Of a stretch of DNA of 64,000 nt, positions 16,027 through 24,886 are shown in pieces. The stretch lies in assembly GCA_011525385.1 (NCBI GenBank), contig WTGF01000045.1, positions 1 to 64,000 of the forward strand, written 5' to 3'. This stretch comes from Chloroflexota bacterium (GTDB lineage Bacteria; Chloroflexota; Anaerolineae; Aggregatilineales; Phototrophicaceae). Both the position numbers and the translations under genes were made by a program. Within the stretch, counting starts at the first letter, position 1. The number at the start of each line of letters is the position of its first letter. Under the pieces are notes generated by a model. The model had not been told where the DNA came from. It saw nothing but the letters and a program-made list of their open reading frames with translations, and did no database searches.

Positions 16027-16170
16027 ATGTTTAGGTGTTTACTGTTCTATGTTTTAGCGAGAATTCCGCAGATGTGTAAAATCTGTTTCTACTGGTGTGT
16101 ACCTGCGAAACATTTATATAACACAGCCGAACAGGTGTGCGGAAGGTGCTTTTGGACACAGATGAGATGA
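16027..16170 (+). CDS. Small Cys-rich protein (47 aa)
   Basis: A short gene with good evidence: AGGGAGACC precedes the ATG at 16027, it begins right after the adaptor stop, and it carries CKIC and CGRC pairs, the spacing of a small zinc ribbon. Between the pairs is an aromatic stretch (FYWCVPAKHLYN). Function unknown; it overlaps the start of the tail-hub gene (an ATGA junction at 16167), suggesting coupling. Confidence 0.55.
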   Translation: MFRCLLFYVLARIPQMCKICFYWCVPAKHLYNTAEQVCGRCFWTQMR

Positions 16171-18134
16171 ATATCAACTTTGCTGGCGGACTCGTAACGA
16201 ATGAAGTTTATAACCCTCGCAGTCGCGGGGCATCGGGGCAGTACGTCCGGAATTGCCGTGTGAATGGACACGGCTGGCTTATCCCCAGGAAAGGACGCGT
16301 TCGCGCCGAGGCACCAGATATTTTCTCTTATGCCGATGAATATGGCGGTAACCCGTTGGGCAAGATAGCACCCGGCACAGTTCGCTATGCGGAAGCCGGC
16401 AGTTCGGAAGCGATTGCGTTCGCGCCGGTGAAGATGGTGTTCCAGGCAGTGAAAGTAGACACTTCGCAGGTGGAACAAGCGTTTCCGACGCAACAGGGCG
16501 ATACAGGTGAACCGCCGCCGATCCTATCACCGCGGACGGTGATAGGTGAGCATTCGGATCCGATCACGGTTGAAACCGTGCGTGTCGTGAACGCTGAAGA
16601 TCAGTTTGGTGAGTTTGAAAGGGATCCAGGGAATTCTGCGAGAAGCTACCGTGCCCGTGTGCATACCTTGAAGGTTGTTCATCTTGATGAAGAAAAGATC
16701 GCCGTTAGATTTCGGATTACTGGCGATATAAATCTCAAAGTGGTGATTGTAGATTACGGCTCTAAACAGCCTGTCCGGTATCTCAGGGATACAACATACC
16801 TTGATGGTGGCGAGAACGACAGAGAACCCAACTCTGAAAGCCCGCGGTATAAAGAGGTTATCTGGGACGGAAGAAACGATTTCGGTGAACGCGTTTCGCC
16901 TAACAGTTATTCTGTCGCATTTGAGGAAGCCGTGCCGATAACTCGGCGCAATGCAAACGGAGAGGAGCTGCCCATCTCTGAATATGACTACCGGCGGAGT
17001 TGGCTTCCGTTTGACATTAGATGGGAAACGCTTGAAATTTCGGTGGGTTCTGTCCCTGATGCGACGCATGTCGATATTTTTGTTACAGCGGATCCTGTCT
17101 CTGAACACTATTTTTGGGTTGCAAGGCTACCTATAGACCGGACGGTACATTACCAGTTTCCTGTGCCGGACGTGAACACAGAATCGGTGTTGACTTTTGA
17201 AGATGTCGAGTGGATATATATCGCTGCCAACGAGTTTCGGGCATACACAGCCGAAGCAGACTCGAATCGGGTCTATCTATCACATTTCAATCCGGGGACA
17301 GGGGAACGGTTGTATCAGAACTTCACGGACTTTATTGATCTTGATCTACAGGACGGCTATATCACAGGTCTCCATTTTCTGCGAGATACGCACCTAATTA
17401 TCTACGCGTCAAACCAGATACAGATTTTGGCGACCGATCCGCTCCCGGAACTGCATAGCGTCATTGATTTCATTACACCGAGAGACGATAAAGGAGAGTA
17501 CATCGGCTGCATCTCACCAGATTCTATTGTCGATATGGGCGGCGTTCATTACTTTTTAGCGACCGATAAGCGGATCTATCGCTATGACGGCTCAAATTTG
17601 AGAGAGATGTCGGATAAAATCCACGGGGTGTTGGCTCAGGTTATCGAACTTGAAAATGCTGTTGGGTTCTCGCACGATCAACACTATCTGCTCTCTATAG
17701 AAGACACGACGCTCGTCTACGACTTGATCCATAACGTCTGGTGGCAAGACGATTTCGCAGTCTCTGATGCGATGAAAGACCGTGCCGGTAATGTTTACGG
17801 CGTTATCGACGGAGAGACCTTTCAGCTGTATACCGGTGAGACCGATGACGGTCAACCGATCCGGCGTATCTGGCAGAGTCATCCTTATTATGGGCGTATT
17901 CAACAGAAATGGGAATCGATCCATGTCTTTCCGCAAGCACCGGCAGTAATTGACGTGGAAGCATATACGGAATTCAATCGTGCGGAAGGGAGGCTCGATG
18001 TTGATAGTCTTGCGAACCCTTGGGCACAACGAATGGGATGCCTCCTTCGCGGGCGCACACTCACGGTAGAGATTCAGACTGAATCGACAGCAGCGATTGA
18101 TCGGATAACCGTTAATGAGCGGGTAAGGGGATAA
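16137..18134 (+). CDS. Tail hub / stabilisation protein (655-665 aa)
   Basis: Probably the tail nozzle or stabilisation ring (T7 gp12 / P22 gp10-like position and general form). Two starts are possible: GTG at 16137 or, more likely, ATG at 16167 (MNINFAGGLVTNEVYNPRSR), which forms an ATGA overlap with the small Cys-rich gene. The start of the mature sequence resembles phage hubs with an NPRSRGASGQYVRNCRVNGH element. The C-terminal 350 residues look like beta-propeller blades (AYTAEADSNRVYLSHFNPGT; SNQIQILATDPLPELHSVID; VHYFLATDKRIYRYDGSNLR). Confidence 0.65.
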   Translation: MRKVLLDTDEMNINFAGGLVTNEVYNPRSRGASGQYVRNCRVNGHGWLIPRKGRVRAEAPDIFSYADEYGGNPLGKIAPGTVRYAEAGSSEAIAFAPVKMVFQAVKVDTSQVEQAFPTQQGDTGEPPPILSPRTVIGEHSDPITVETVRVVNAEDQFGEFERDPGNSARSYRARVHTLKVVHLDEEKIAVRFRITGDINLKVVIVDYGSKQPVRYLRDTTYLDGGENDREPNSESPRYKEVIWDGRNDFGERVSPNSYSVAFEEAVPITRRNANGEELPISEYDYRRSWLPFDIRWETLEISVGSVPDATHVDIFVTADPVSEHYFWVARLPIDRTVHYQFPVPDVNTESVLTFEDVEWIYIAANEFRAYTAEADSNRVYLSHFNPGTGERLYQNFTDFIDLDLQDGYITGLHFLRDTHLIIYASNQIQILATDPLPELHSVIDFITPRDDKGEYIGCISPDSIVDMGGVHYFLATDKRIYRYDGSNLREMSDKIHGVLAQVIELENAVGFSHDQHYLLSIEDTTLVYDLIHNVWWQDDFAVSDAMKDRAGNVYGVIDGETFQLYTGETDDGQPIRRIWQSHPYYGRIQQKWESIHVFPQAPAVIDVEAYTEFNRAEGRLDVDSLANPWAQRMGCLLRGRTLTVEIQTESTAAIDRITVNERVRG

Positions 18135-18136
18135 TT

Positions 18137-18766
18137 ATGACATTAGCATTGGATGCGAACAGTCGGACATTGGGAGTGCGCGAAGGGCTGCCCCCTGGTG
18201 AGTTCCTAACGTTGACAGGCGGGGAAACGCCTGTGGAGACACCTGTTGTGGCAAATGCAGCGAAGCGGTTGATGCCACACGGTAATGGTGCAGCACTTGT
18301 TTCCGATAAAGCGAATCAGTTGAATCTCGGCTCTGGTAATCCTCGGGACTCTATTTTGAGTGTTGTTGGCTGGAATCTGAAGATATTAAATCCAGGCTAC
18401 CGGCAGATGCGTCAGATCGAATCGGTTGATGGAAGTGTTTTGACTTTATCGAGTAAGCTTGACTATGTAGAAGGTTTGGGCACATTAACGGCGAATACTA
18501 TTCAATGGGTGATCTATCCGATATTAGCTTTACCGTTGTGTATCCATTACCGCAAAGAGATAGACAGCAGTGCATTGTTTATCGGTTTCACAGATGGAGT
18601 AGCGTATCAACCGACCCCGAAAAAGTATGTAGAGATAGATGGAGGCGAATCTGTGATACTGCCGACACAACAGTTGGACAAGATTTTTTATTGGTTTGGC
18701 GGGGATGCTAAAACAGCAGGCACTGCTGATATTTCCTGGGGCGAACACTGCGTCCGGAGATCGTAA
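18137..18766 (+). CDS. Hypothetical structural protein (209 aa)
   Basis: Unrecognised. Mostly beta strands with Gly/Leu (FLTLTGGETPVETPVVANAA; NSILS-type LSVVGWNLKILNPGYRQM), with a central YVEGLGTLTANTIQWVIYP. It follows the tail hub by 2 bases and is followed by the 89-aa gene at an ATG overlap. Likely a tail or baseplate component by location. No catalytic motif is seen. Confidence 0.5.
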   Translation: MTLALDANSRTLGVREGLPPGEFLTLTGGETPVETPVVANAAKRLMPHGNGAALVSDKANQLNLGSGNPRDSILSVVGWNLKILNPGYRQMRQIESVDGSVLTLSSKLDYVEGLGTLTANTIQWVIYPILALPLCIHYRKEIDSSALFIGFTDGVAYQPTPKKYVEIDGGESVILPTQQLDKIFYWFGGDAKTAGTADISWGEHCVRRS

Positions 18767-19035
18767 TGCGTCAAGATAAATGCATTCAAGAGTTCGTTGT
18801 GCCGCGGGAACGCGTTACACCTGAAGTTGCACGTGTGTTTCAATCTATTTTGGTATCGCTACGGAACTTGGAGCGGAAGATTCAGGCACTGCCGGCGGAT
18901 TCAGCCGAGTTGCCCGCATTGCGTGCCGAACTTCAAGATCTAAAGCGTACTTTGCAGCGATCAAAGCAAGAGGTTCGGGTTGATCGGAGACCAAGTCGGG
19001 ACCCTGAAATCCAGTATTCTTCGGAGTTTTCATAG
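18766..19035 (+). CDS. Small coiled-coil protein (89 aa)
   Basis: Unrecognised. The central part has helical heptads (ARVFQSILVSLRNLERKIQA; ELRAELQDLKRTLQRSKQEV), typical of a trimeric coiled-coil stalk or a chaperone-like tail protein. It overlaps neighbours by one base on each side. It sits just upstream of the adsorption genes. Confidence 0.5.
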   Translation: MRQDKCIQEFVVPRERVTPEVARVFQSILVSLRNLERKIQALPADSAELPALRAELQDLKRTLQRSKQEVRVDRRPSRDPEIQYSSEFS

Positions 19036-19835
19036 TGCCGTTTCGATATGTTGAAACCCTCAACAGAAACGATAAGCAGTTCGTATTTGCTGAAGTCGGT
19101 AATAGTGTTTATCTTCAGTTTGGTCAACTTGGCGCGGACAGTTCGAGACTCAACGAGTCCATCCTCGAAGGGAGTTATATCGGGTTCTTTCAAGGCACGG
19201 AGCGGATTAGAGACCTACTCGTTACCGGCGATTGGGATATTAATGGCATTCCTGTAGAGGAAGTGCCAAGCGAATTGGTGCTTGGCGAAACATACAGAGT
19301 CAAATCCTCACAGGCGCGTCCGGGTACGGATGCTGTTGTCCGGGAAACCGAGACGACTGTAACAGTTATTGAGGACGAGGGTGTTGTCCGTATCACGGAT
19401 AGTTTTGATATTGAAGCGGGCATCAAAGCGACCTTCCCGTTTGACTACCGGGTGGTGAATAAGCGTTATACAGGGTTTCAACCGCGGTTTTATCCGGGTG
19501 TCCAGGAGTTTGATGAGAATGAACCGTTAAGTGAAGACGATGATCGGTATCCCGATGAGATCGCCTTTGATCCAGCAGTTCCATTCCAGCGTGAAGGACT
19601 TTTTGTTCATTATATTTCATTTATCCCGCAAGTGAGTGGAACACTTTTATTTGATATTGAGTTGTTAGCGGAAGAAATGGAAGGCTTTAGGCTTACAGAC
19701 ATCAACGGCAACAGGCTTGTAGACGTGAACGGTAACGTACTTGTTGGTCAAGTGGCACCGATGTTCCAGGTTACAGACATCAACGGCAACAGGCTTGTAG
19801 ATGTAAACAATAACGTCTTGGTAGGGTTTGTATAA
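19035..19835 (+). CDS. Tail protein with C-terminal tandem repeat (266 aa)
   Basis: GTG start at 19035 with GGAG upstream, sharing the G of the preceding TAG. The body is beta-rich. The C-terminus contains a repeated unit (DINGNRLVDVNGNVLVG and DINGNRLVDVNNNVLVG), which at DNA level is a 78-base-period direct repeat. Such repeated ends are frequent in fibre or tail-tip proteins. Function by location: adsorption apparatus, possibly the link to the large fibre that starts at the same base. Confidence 0.55.
   Translation: MPFRYVETLNRNDKQFVFAEVGNSVYLQFGQLGADSSRLNESILEGSYIGFFQGTERIRDLLVTGDWDINGIPVEEVPSELVLGETYRVKSSQARPGTDAVVRETETTVTVIEDEGVVRITDSFDIEAGIKATFPFDYRVVNKRYTGFQPRFYPGVQEFDENEPLSEDDDRYPDEIAFDPAVPFQREGLFVHYISFIPQVSGTLLFDIELLAEEMEGFRLTDINGNRLVDVNGNVLVGQVAPMFQVTDINGNRLVDVNNNVLVGFV
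19693..19832 (+). repeat. Two-copy direct repeat, period 78 bases
   Basis: The sequence starting TTACAGACATCAACGGCAAC is present at 19693 and again at 19771, with more than 30 identical bases in each copy and diverging ends. It encodes the repeated C-terminal units of the preceding protein and is a recent in-gene duplication. Confidence 0.85.
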
Positions 19836-22321
19836 TGGCAACAGATCTTGATGCTCGCAATGTGCCAGACATAGCGAATGCGGAACTTTTCGACAGCGAT
19901 GTAGAGATTGCGCTGCTTGAGGCAGGTGCGTTCAAATACATTGCATCGGTTATATTCCGTCAGATCTTCTCGACATCCCTATTCAAACACGGCACAGCGG
20001 CTCCGGGTGCGTCCGATATTATCGCGAATACGACCGTATTCTACATCCGTACGACGGGTAACAGGCTTTATGTTTCGCTTGTGGGAGCGGACTTCATTGA
20101 GGTTGCTGGTGGTAGTCAGACTGGCTTAACAGCAGAACAGGTGCGCGACGCAGTTGCCGCATTTCTCCGAGAAGGCACAGGGATCAGCATTACGCATGAT
20201 GACGACGGCGACACATTGACGATCGCATCGACCGTAACAGATACGAACACACAACTCACAGATGAGCAACTCCAAGACAAAATCGCAGCGTTTTTGACAG
20301 AAGGCAGCAACGTCAGCATCACTTACGACGATAACGCTGGCACATTGACAATCGCAGCGACCGGAACAGGCGGTGGTGGACTTACAGTTGAGCAGGTGCG
20401 CGATGCAGTTGCTGCATTCATTCAAGAAGGCATAGGGATCACCGTCACGCATGACGACACCGCCGACACACTCACCATTGGTAGCAATATCGTTATCGTT
20501 CAGGCGGTGGGACCTCCATCAAACAGCGATGCAGAAGCGGGTAAACATAAGATTTGGGTAGACTACACAAGGAATGCTATCTATCTATCGTTTAATGGGG
20601 CTAACTTTGAAGCTGCGACTGAAACAGAAAGATCCGTTGGGCAAGTTGACAACTTCGATGGGATGTGGGCGATCGGCAGTGGCGGAAACCCTGGATCAGG
20701 AGAAGCGAAGATTGCCGATGCATCCCTGAAAATCAGTGTCGCAGATTCCGATGGGATGAGCGAAGCCCTGACGCTTTCTCGTATCACTATAGGCGACAGG
20801 TTGAATATCAATGCCATCAACGTGTTTCGCGTGACTGCGGTGCCTGCGCTGAGATCGGATACCCCTGACTACTATGAATTTTCTGGCGTGTGGGAACGGC
20901 GGGTGGATACTGAAGTTGTTGGTGAGACGACACATATCGGGGTGACTTACGCGAATCGTGCTGTCGGTGTCAGTGCCGTTAAGGATTATCATATCGCGGC
21001 GAATTCCGTCGGTTTCTCTGAATTGAAGAACAACCCTGAGAACGCGGACAAGTTCATGGGTTTCAATGCATCAGGAGAGACAATCGCAAAAGACGCACCT
21101 GAAACGGAGTTAACAAACAAAGTCGGTATCGTCGAGGCGTTAGGGGCATGGCGACGGCATAGCAGTATCAGTTCGGGTCAGTATACGGCTGTACATCATA
21201 CAACACCCGGTAATATTGTAGAGTTGGAAATCAATGTAACGAACCGGGCATCGCAGAACAAACAGACAACATTTCAGGCGCTGCAAGCAGATGATATGAT
21301 TGTTGTGCATACGTCTCAATTTGTCAATGCCTTGACGGTTGCAACTGTCTCTGTTCAGAATGATATTGCCGATATTACGGGTACATGGCAAGAGTCTGGC
21401 AGTTTTCCTGGTGATTTCCCAACAGGTTCGGATGCGACGTTCTACCTCATCAAATCCTATAACCGCGTCGGTGATAACGCACCTCAACCGGGCAGGATTG
21501 TCGGTGTTGGAGCTGATTACAACCTTGAGTATGTTGAGAACCCCCAAGGTCAAGGCGGTGAAGATGACGCGACAGAAGTTGTCATCAATAGCGGTATCTA
21601 CAACACGCTCGGCAGTTGGGACAGGGGTTCAGCGAGTATACCGGACACCGGTGACTACTACACGGAAGCGACACAGATCACACTGAATCCGCAGGATAAC
21701 GGTGACACGAACCGAGCGGAGGCAATAGAGGGGTTAGCCGCAGGCGATCGTATCCAGTTCGGTGCGATCAACGCGTTCACCTTGACAGCTGCGCCGACAC
21801 AAGTCAACGGCTGGTCGCTGATAGGGACCTGGGATCACACGTATGCTGCTGCGGACTTCAGTGGTGTTCAGACGCTTTACTACATCAAGAAAAACAACAT
21901 CGTTGCGCACGGCAACGTCGTACCGGGCAGATACCTGAAAATCGGCTCTGATTTGATGATTGAGGCAGAAGAAGCCGACGCGCGGCATGCGAAATTGTTG
22001 TGGGGTGCGCCGGGTTCTGGTGGCATCATTACGACAAGCCAAACGACGACTTACAATCTCAATGCGGGTGAGAAGTTCAGCAACTATAGAGATATCTATG
22101 TAGAGTATGACGCACGTAACGAGGATTATCCGCCAGTTTCACATCGGAATTTCACGTGTGCGGTGTTCCCGTCTGCGTTATGGGCTGTGAATTACCAACC
22201 GCGGGTTGAGCTGCTCAACTTCTACAAAGAGTTCAAAGTGATCACAGATGCCTCGTTTCAAATCTTCGCAGGCAATTCCGAGACGGATATGCATATCCGT
22301 GCGATCTATGGGGGACTATAG
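19835..22321 (+). CDS. Large tail fibre / adhesin (828 aa)
   Basis: Probable receptor-binding fibre. The N-terminal 85 residues would anchor to the tail. Three repeats of the form LT-x-EQ-x-x-DAVAAF-x-x-EG then TLTI (starting near residues 98, 142 and 183) resemble collagen-like or coiled fibre repeats seen in many phage fibres. The C-terminal half carries three looser beta-domain repeats, each ending in a G-W/T-W pair (GAWRRH, GTWQES, GTWDHT). Largest adsorption gene in the window; no chaperone or endosialidase motif is seen. Confidence 0.65.
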   Translation: MATDLDARNVPDIANAELFDSDVEIALLEAGAFKYIASVIFRQIFSTSLFKHGTAAPGASDIIANTTVFYIRTTGNRLYVSLVGADFIEVAGGSQTGLTAEQVRDAVAAFLREGTGISITHDDDGDTLTIASTVTDTNTQLTDEQLQDKIAAFLTEGSNVSITYDDNAGTLTIAATGTGGGGLTVEQVRDAVAAFIQEGIGITVTHDDTADTLTIGSNIVIVQAVGPPSNSDAEAGKHKIWVDYTRNAIYLSFNGANFEAATETERSVGQVDNFDGMWAIGSGGNPGSGEAKIADASLKISVADSDGMSEALTLSRITIGDRLNINAINVFRVTAVPALRSDTPDYYEFSGVWERRVDTEVVGETTHIGVTYANRAVGVSAVKDYHIAANSVGFSELKNNPENADKFMGFNASGETIAKDAPETELTNKVGIVEALGAWRRHSSISSGQYTAVHHTTPGNIVELEINVTNRASQNKQTTFQALQADDMIVVHTSQFVNALTVATVSVQNDIADITGTWQESGSFPGDFPTGSDATFYLIKSYNRVGDNAPQPGRIVGVGADYNLEYVENPQGQGGEDDATEVVINSGIYNTLGSWDRGSASIPDTGDYYTEATQITLNPQDNGDTNRAEAIEGLAAGDRIQFGAINAFTLTAAPTQVNGWSLIGTWDHTYAAADFSGVQTLYYIKKNNIVAHGNVVPGRYLKIGSDLMIEAEEADARHAKLLWGAPGSGGIITTSQTTTYNLNAGEKFSNYRDIYVEYDARNEDYPPVSHRNFTCAVFPSALWAVNYQPRVELLNFYKEFKVITDASFQIFAGNSETDMHIRAIYGGL

Positions 22322-23241
22322 TGATAAACCTTGATATTCAGTATATCCGAGCGTCTGAAGTGCCGACACTGCCAGAGGTCTTGAAAATCATTGCCATCGC
22401 AAACAAACGGTTGCAAGTGAAGACACGGATGGATACGACTGTCTCTACGTATGATTTCGATTTCCGGCTCTCTGGTACAACACGGAAAGGCACGATTGGG
22501 TTGTCTCCGCAGGGGCATGCGAACATACTTTATCAGTATTTCGTCTCTGCTTCAGATTTAGACGCGACGCTTGTCTGTCCAGTGCCAGCAAACACGCCGC
22601 TCCCGACACCGCTGAATCAGCGGAAAGAGATTTCAACGTTTCCGTCGAACCTGTTCATCGCCACTGGCGAAACAGCGGTAGCCGAAACAACGCACGCTGT
22701 GCCGTCTTGGATACCGGGTGCATTGTCGGAGACAGAAAAGAAAGAGCGTTTTATTCACAAAGTCAAGGCATGGCGAGAGCAGATAAAGAAGTGGCTCTTG
22801 GAAGCACCACAGTATGCTGATCTCGTGCCGGACATTATTAATCACTTGGGCTACTGGCTGCGTGCTGCGGATTGGGTTATCCACCAAGAGGCAACCAAGG
22901 CAGTAGCACAACGCTACGATTGGCTTATCCTTGAAGCGATATGCAAGGAAGCGATGCTGGGACCGAGGACGCTTGATGCCGATGGCGATGGGTCTTACGA
23001 TGTTGTCTTCTTTAGACGGCTGAAGGAAGCAGCAACAACGTTTCCAAATGGCCCTGGTTTTGGTGCGTTATGGGTGCAGACGTGGGATTTGACGAGTCCT
23101 GCGGACGTGTCCCGTGTCGCAGATTTTACAGCAAATGTTATCAATACACATGGAAGTACCAATTCATTTTCACCTGATAGAACCTATCACAACTTGCCAG
23201 CGGCGTATGACCCGACGGCAGAATACTGGAGTAACCTATAG
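22321..23241 (+). CDS. Fibre-associated protein (306 aa)
   Basis: Unrecognised. GTG start with GGGGGAC upstream, sharing a base with the fibre stop. The protein has a beta-rich N-terminus (TYDFDFRLSGTTRKGTIGLS) and a helical middle (KAWREQIKKWLLEAPQYADL; AADWVIHQEATKAVAQRYDW) and a Gly/Pro end. It may be a fibre chaperone or a second adhesin subunit, inferred from position only. Confidence 0.5.
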   Translation: MINLDIQYIRASEVPTLPEVLKIIAIANKRLQVKTRMDTTVSTYDFDFRLSGTTRKGTIGLSPQGHANILYQYFVSASDLDATLVCPVPANTPLPTPLNQRKEISTFPSNLFIATGETAVAETTHAVPSWIPGALSETEKKERFIHKVKAWREQIKKWLLEAPQYADLVPDIINHLGYWLRAADWVIHQEATKAVAQRYDWLILEAICKEAMLGPRTLDADGDGSYDVVFFRRLKEAATTFPNGPGFGALWVQTWDLTSPADVSRVADFTANVINTHGSTNSFSPDRTYHNLPAAYDPTAEYWSNL

Positions 23242-24218
23242 TGGCAGCTACAGAAGTAAATCTCAGCGTATTTAAACATGCGCATTATGGCGCAAAGATA
23301 TTTCAGGGCATATTTCAAGCACCAGATTTCATGAAGGCTAAAATATCTCATAAAGGCGATGCCCGCAAACGTATTTATGCCCTCAGTTACGAGTGTGCAG
23401 CAGATAATGTGGTTTATGATTCAGATTCACTTGAGGATATGTCTTTTCTCTGTTCGCATGTTCATTTACAAGGACAAACGCTCTACACAAGGCACTATTG
23501 GGATCATACCTACACAAAACAGATAACGTATGATGACTTCCCGCATTGGTTCTGTCGTGAGAACAACGAGCCGACCTTGACGCACCCCAACCAGTTGATT
23601 GATGAGGGACGCTATTACGCCCCTGCGCCGGAGACGAAACAGGAGTTCTATGAGCGGATGATGCCGTTCCTTCATGAGATCGCTTGGGCAGGCATCGATC
23701 AAGACATGCCACATATCCCGCATTGGACGGGTAATTCTCGCAATGTTAAGAACGCTATCCGGGACACAGCATCAAAGAAACGGTATCAAAGCACTGTGGA
23801 CCGGTTTCGGGTGCCGATCGGGTATGCCGTGCATCAGTTAGAGGCGCACCTCTCTGGCACACCGATCCTGACACGCGGCAACCTTGAAGCCCTGATTCGT
23901 GAACTTCACGAGGTTTTGATCAAGGAAGATTCTTGGCTCAAACATCACAAGGATCACGATTACGCGTATTGGAACAAGCATCTTGACGCATGTCGGGTGC
24001 TCTACGAGACGCGCGATGGCGATGTGGAACTCCTTGTGGACCTCGCAGCGACAACGAAAAAGAACATGCCGCCGGAGACCGAAGATGCGGCGATCAAGGT
24101 CGCAACAGAGAAGTGGTTTCATGAGATAGCGACGACGCATTTCACGACTGCGCTGTACACCCCGCATCGGGAATATGTCAAAAAACGCAAGCTCACCTTC
24201 CAGCAATATGGAGTTTAA
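23241..24218 (+). CDS. Hypothetical protein, His/Trp/Tyr-rich (325 aa)
   Basis: Unrecognised. GTG start coupled to the previous stop. It is notable for many aromatic residues and histidines (YTRHYWDHTYTKQITYDDF; IAWAGIDQDMPHIPHWTGN; SWLKHHKDHDYAYWNKHLDA), suggesting metal binding or an oligosaccharide-binding surface. It lies in the adsorption block between fibre and Ig-like genes. An enzyme is possible but no known motif can be named. Confidence 0.45.
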   Translation: MAATEVNLSVFKHAHYGAKIFQGIFQAPDFMKAKISHKGDARKRIYALSYECAADNVVYDSDSLEDMSFLCSHVHLQGQTLYTRHYWDHTYTKQITYDDFPHWFCRENNEPTLTHPNQLIDEGRYYAPAPETKQEFYERMMPFLHEIAWAGIDQDMPHIPHWTGNSRNVKNAIRDTASKKRYQSTVDRFRVPIGYAVHQLEAHLSGTPILTRGNLEALIRELHEVLIKEDSWLKHHKDHDYAYWNKHLDACRVLYETRDGDVELLVDLAATTKKNMPPETEDAAIKVATEKWFHEIATTHFTTALYTPHREYVKKRKLTFQQYGV

Positions 24219-24220
24219 AG

Positions 24221-24586
24221 ATGGCGACACGTAGGATAGCGGCTGTCATGACAGTATCGGAGCCGACCCCGTTTACTGCCACAGTTGACGGCGACAACAA
24301 TTTCAGTATATACCGCGGGCATCGAACGACAGTTCCGTGTACGTATGAGGCAGGTGGTCCGCCTGTAACGATGGCGGAGATTGTCAATGCGGATATTGAA
24401 ATATTTCAGGATACACAGCGATCGAACCGTCTCGGTGCAGACGATGAAAACGCCTATATCTTTGAGATCACGAATGTGGACACGACGGCGCGCACGTTTG
24501 ACTTGACGTTCGACTTAACAGCAATCACGCCAGTGGGAGACGCGGACGTAACATTCTATATTTATCTCGTTGTGCAGCAAGGATAA
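24221..24586 (+). CDS. Small beta-rich structural protein (121 aa)
   Basis: Unrecognised. Alternating beta pattern (FSIYRGHRTTVPCTYEAGGP; YIFEITNVDTTARTFDLTFD) with no membrane or signal segment. Compatible with a single Ig-like or jelly-roll domain. It is followed at 4 bases by another Ig-like protein. Confidence 0.45.
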   Translation: MATRRIAAVMTVSEPTPFTATVDGDNNFSIYRGHRTTVPCTYEAGGPPVTMAEIVNADIEIFQDTQRSNRLGADDENAYIFEITNVDTTARTFDLTFDLTAITPVGDADVTFYIYLVVQQG

Positions 24587-24589
24587 TCC

Positions 24590-24886
24590 ATGCAAGTTTT
24601 TCGGGTGCCTCTCACGGTCAGGGTCGTAACACCGGACTTGACGGTGACGGTGTCTTTGTTATCTGCGAACACTGTGCTGATAACTTTTTCAGAACCTGTT
24701 ACGGGCTTTGATGAGACGCATATCACGATCACAGGTGGCAGTTTATCGAACTTCGCGGGCAATCGTAGGGAATTCACGGTGAATGTAGAACGTACAGAAA
24801 CCCAAGCGACAGTATTTGTTCGAGCGGGGGTTGCGACCTCTTATGGACGGACGAATGTGGAATCTAATAGATTGGTGATAACATAA
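24590..24886 (+). CDS. Ig-like domain protein (98 aa)
   Basis: A single bacterial Ig-like fold is suggested by DLTVTVSLLSANTVLITFSE, PVTGFDETHITITGGSLSNF and VERTETQATVFVRAGVA, a pattern known from adhesin and phage Ig repeats (family knowledge). It shares a base with the next gene, also Ig-like, and so belongs to the phage surface or tail decoration set. Confidence 0.5.
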   Translation: MQVFRVPLTVRVVTPDLTVTVSLLSANTVLITFSEPVTGFDETHITITGGSLSNFAGNRREFTVNVERTETQATVFVRAGVATSYGRTNVESNRLVIT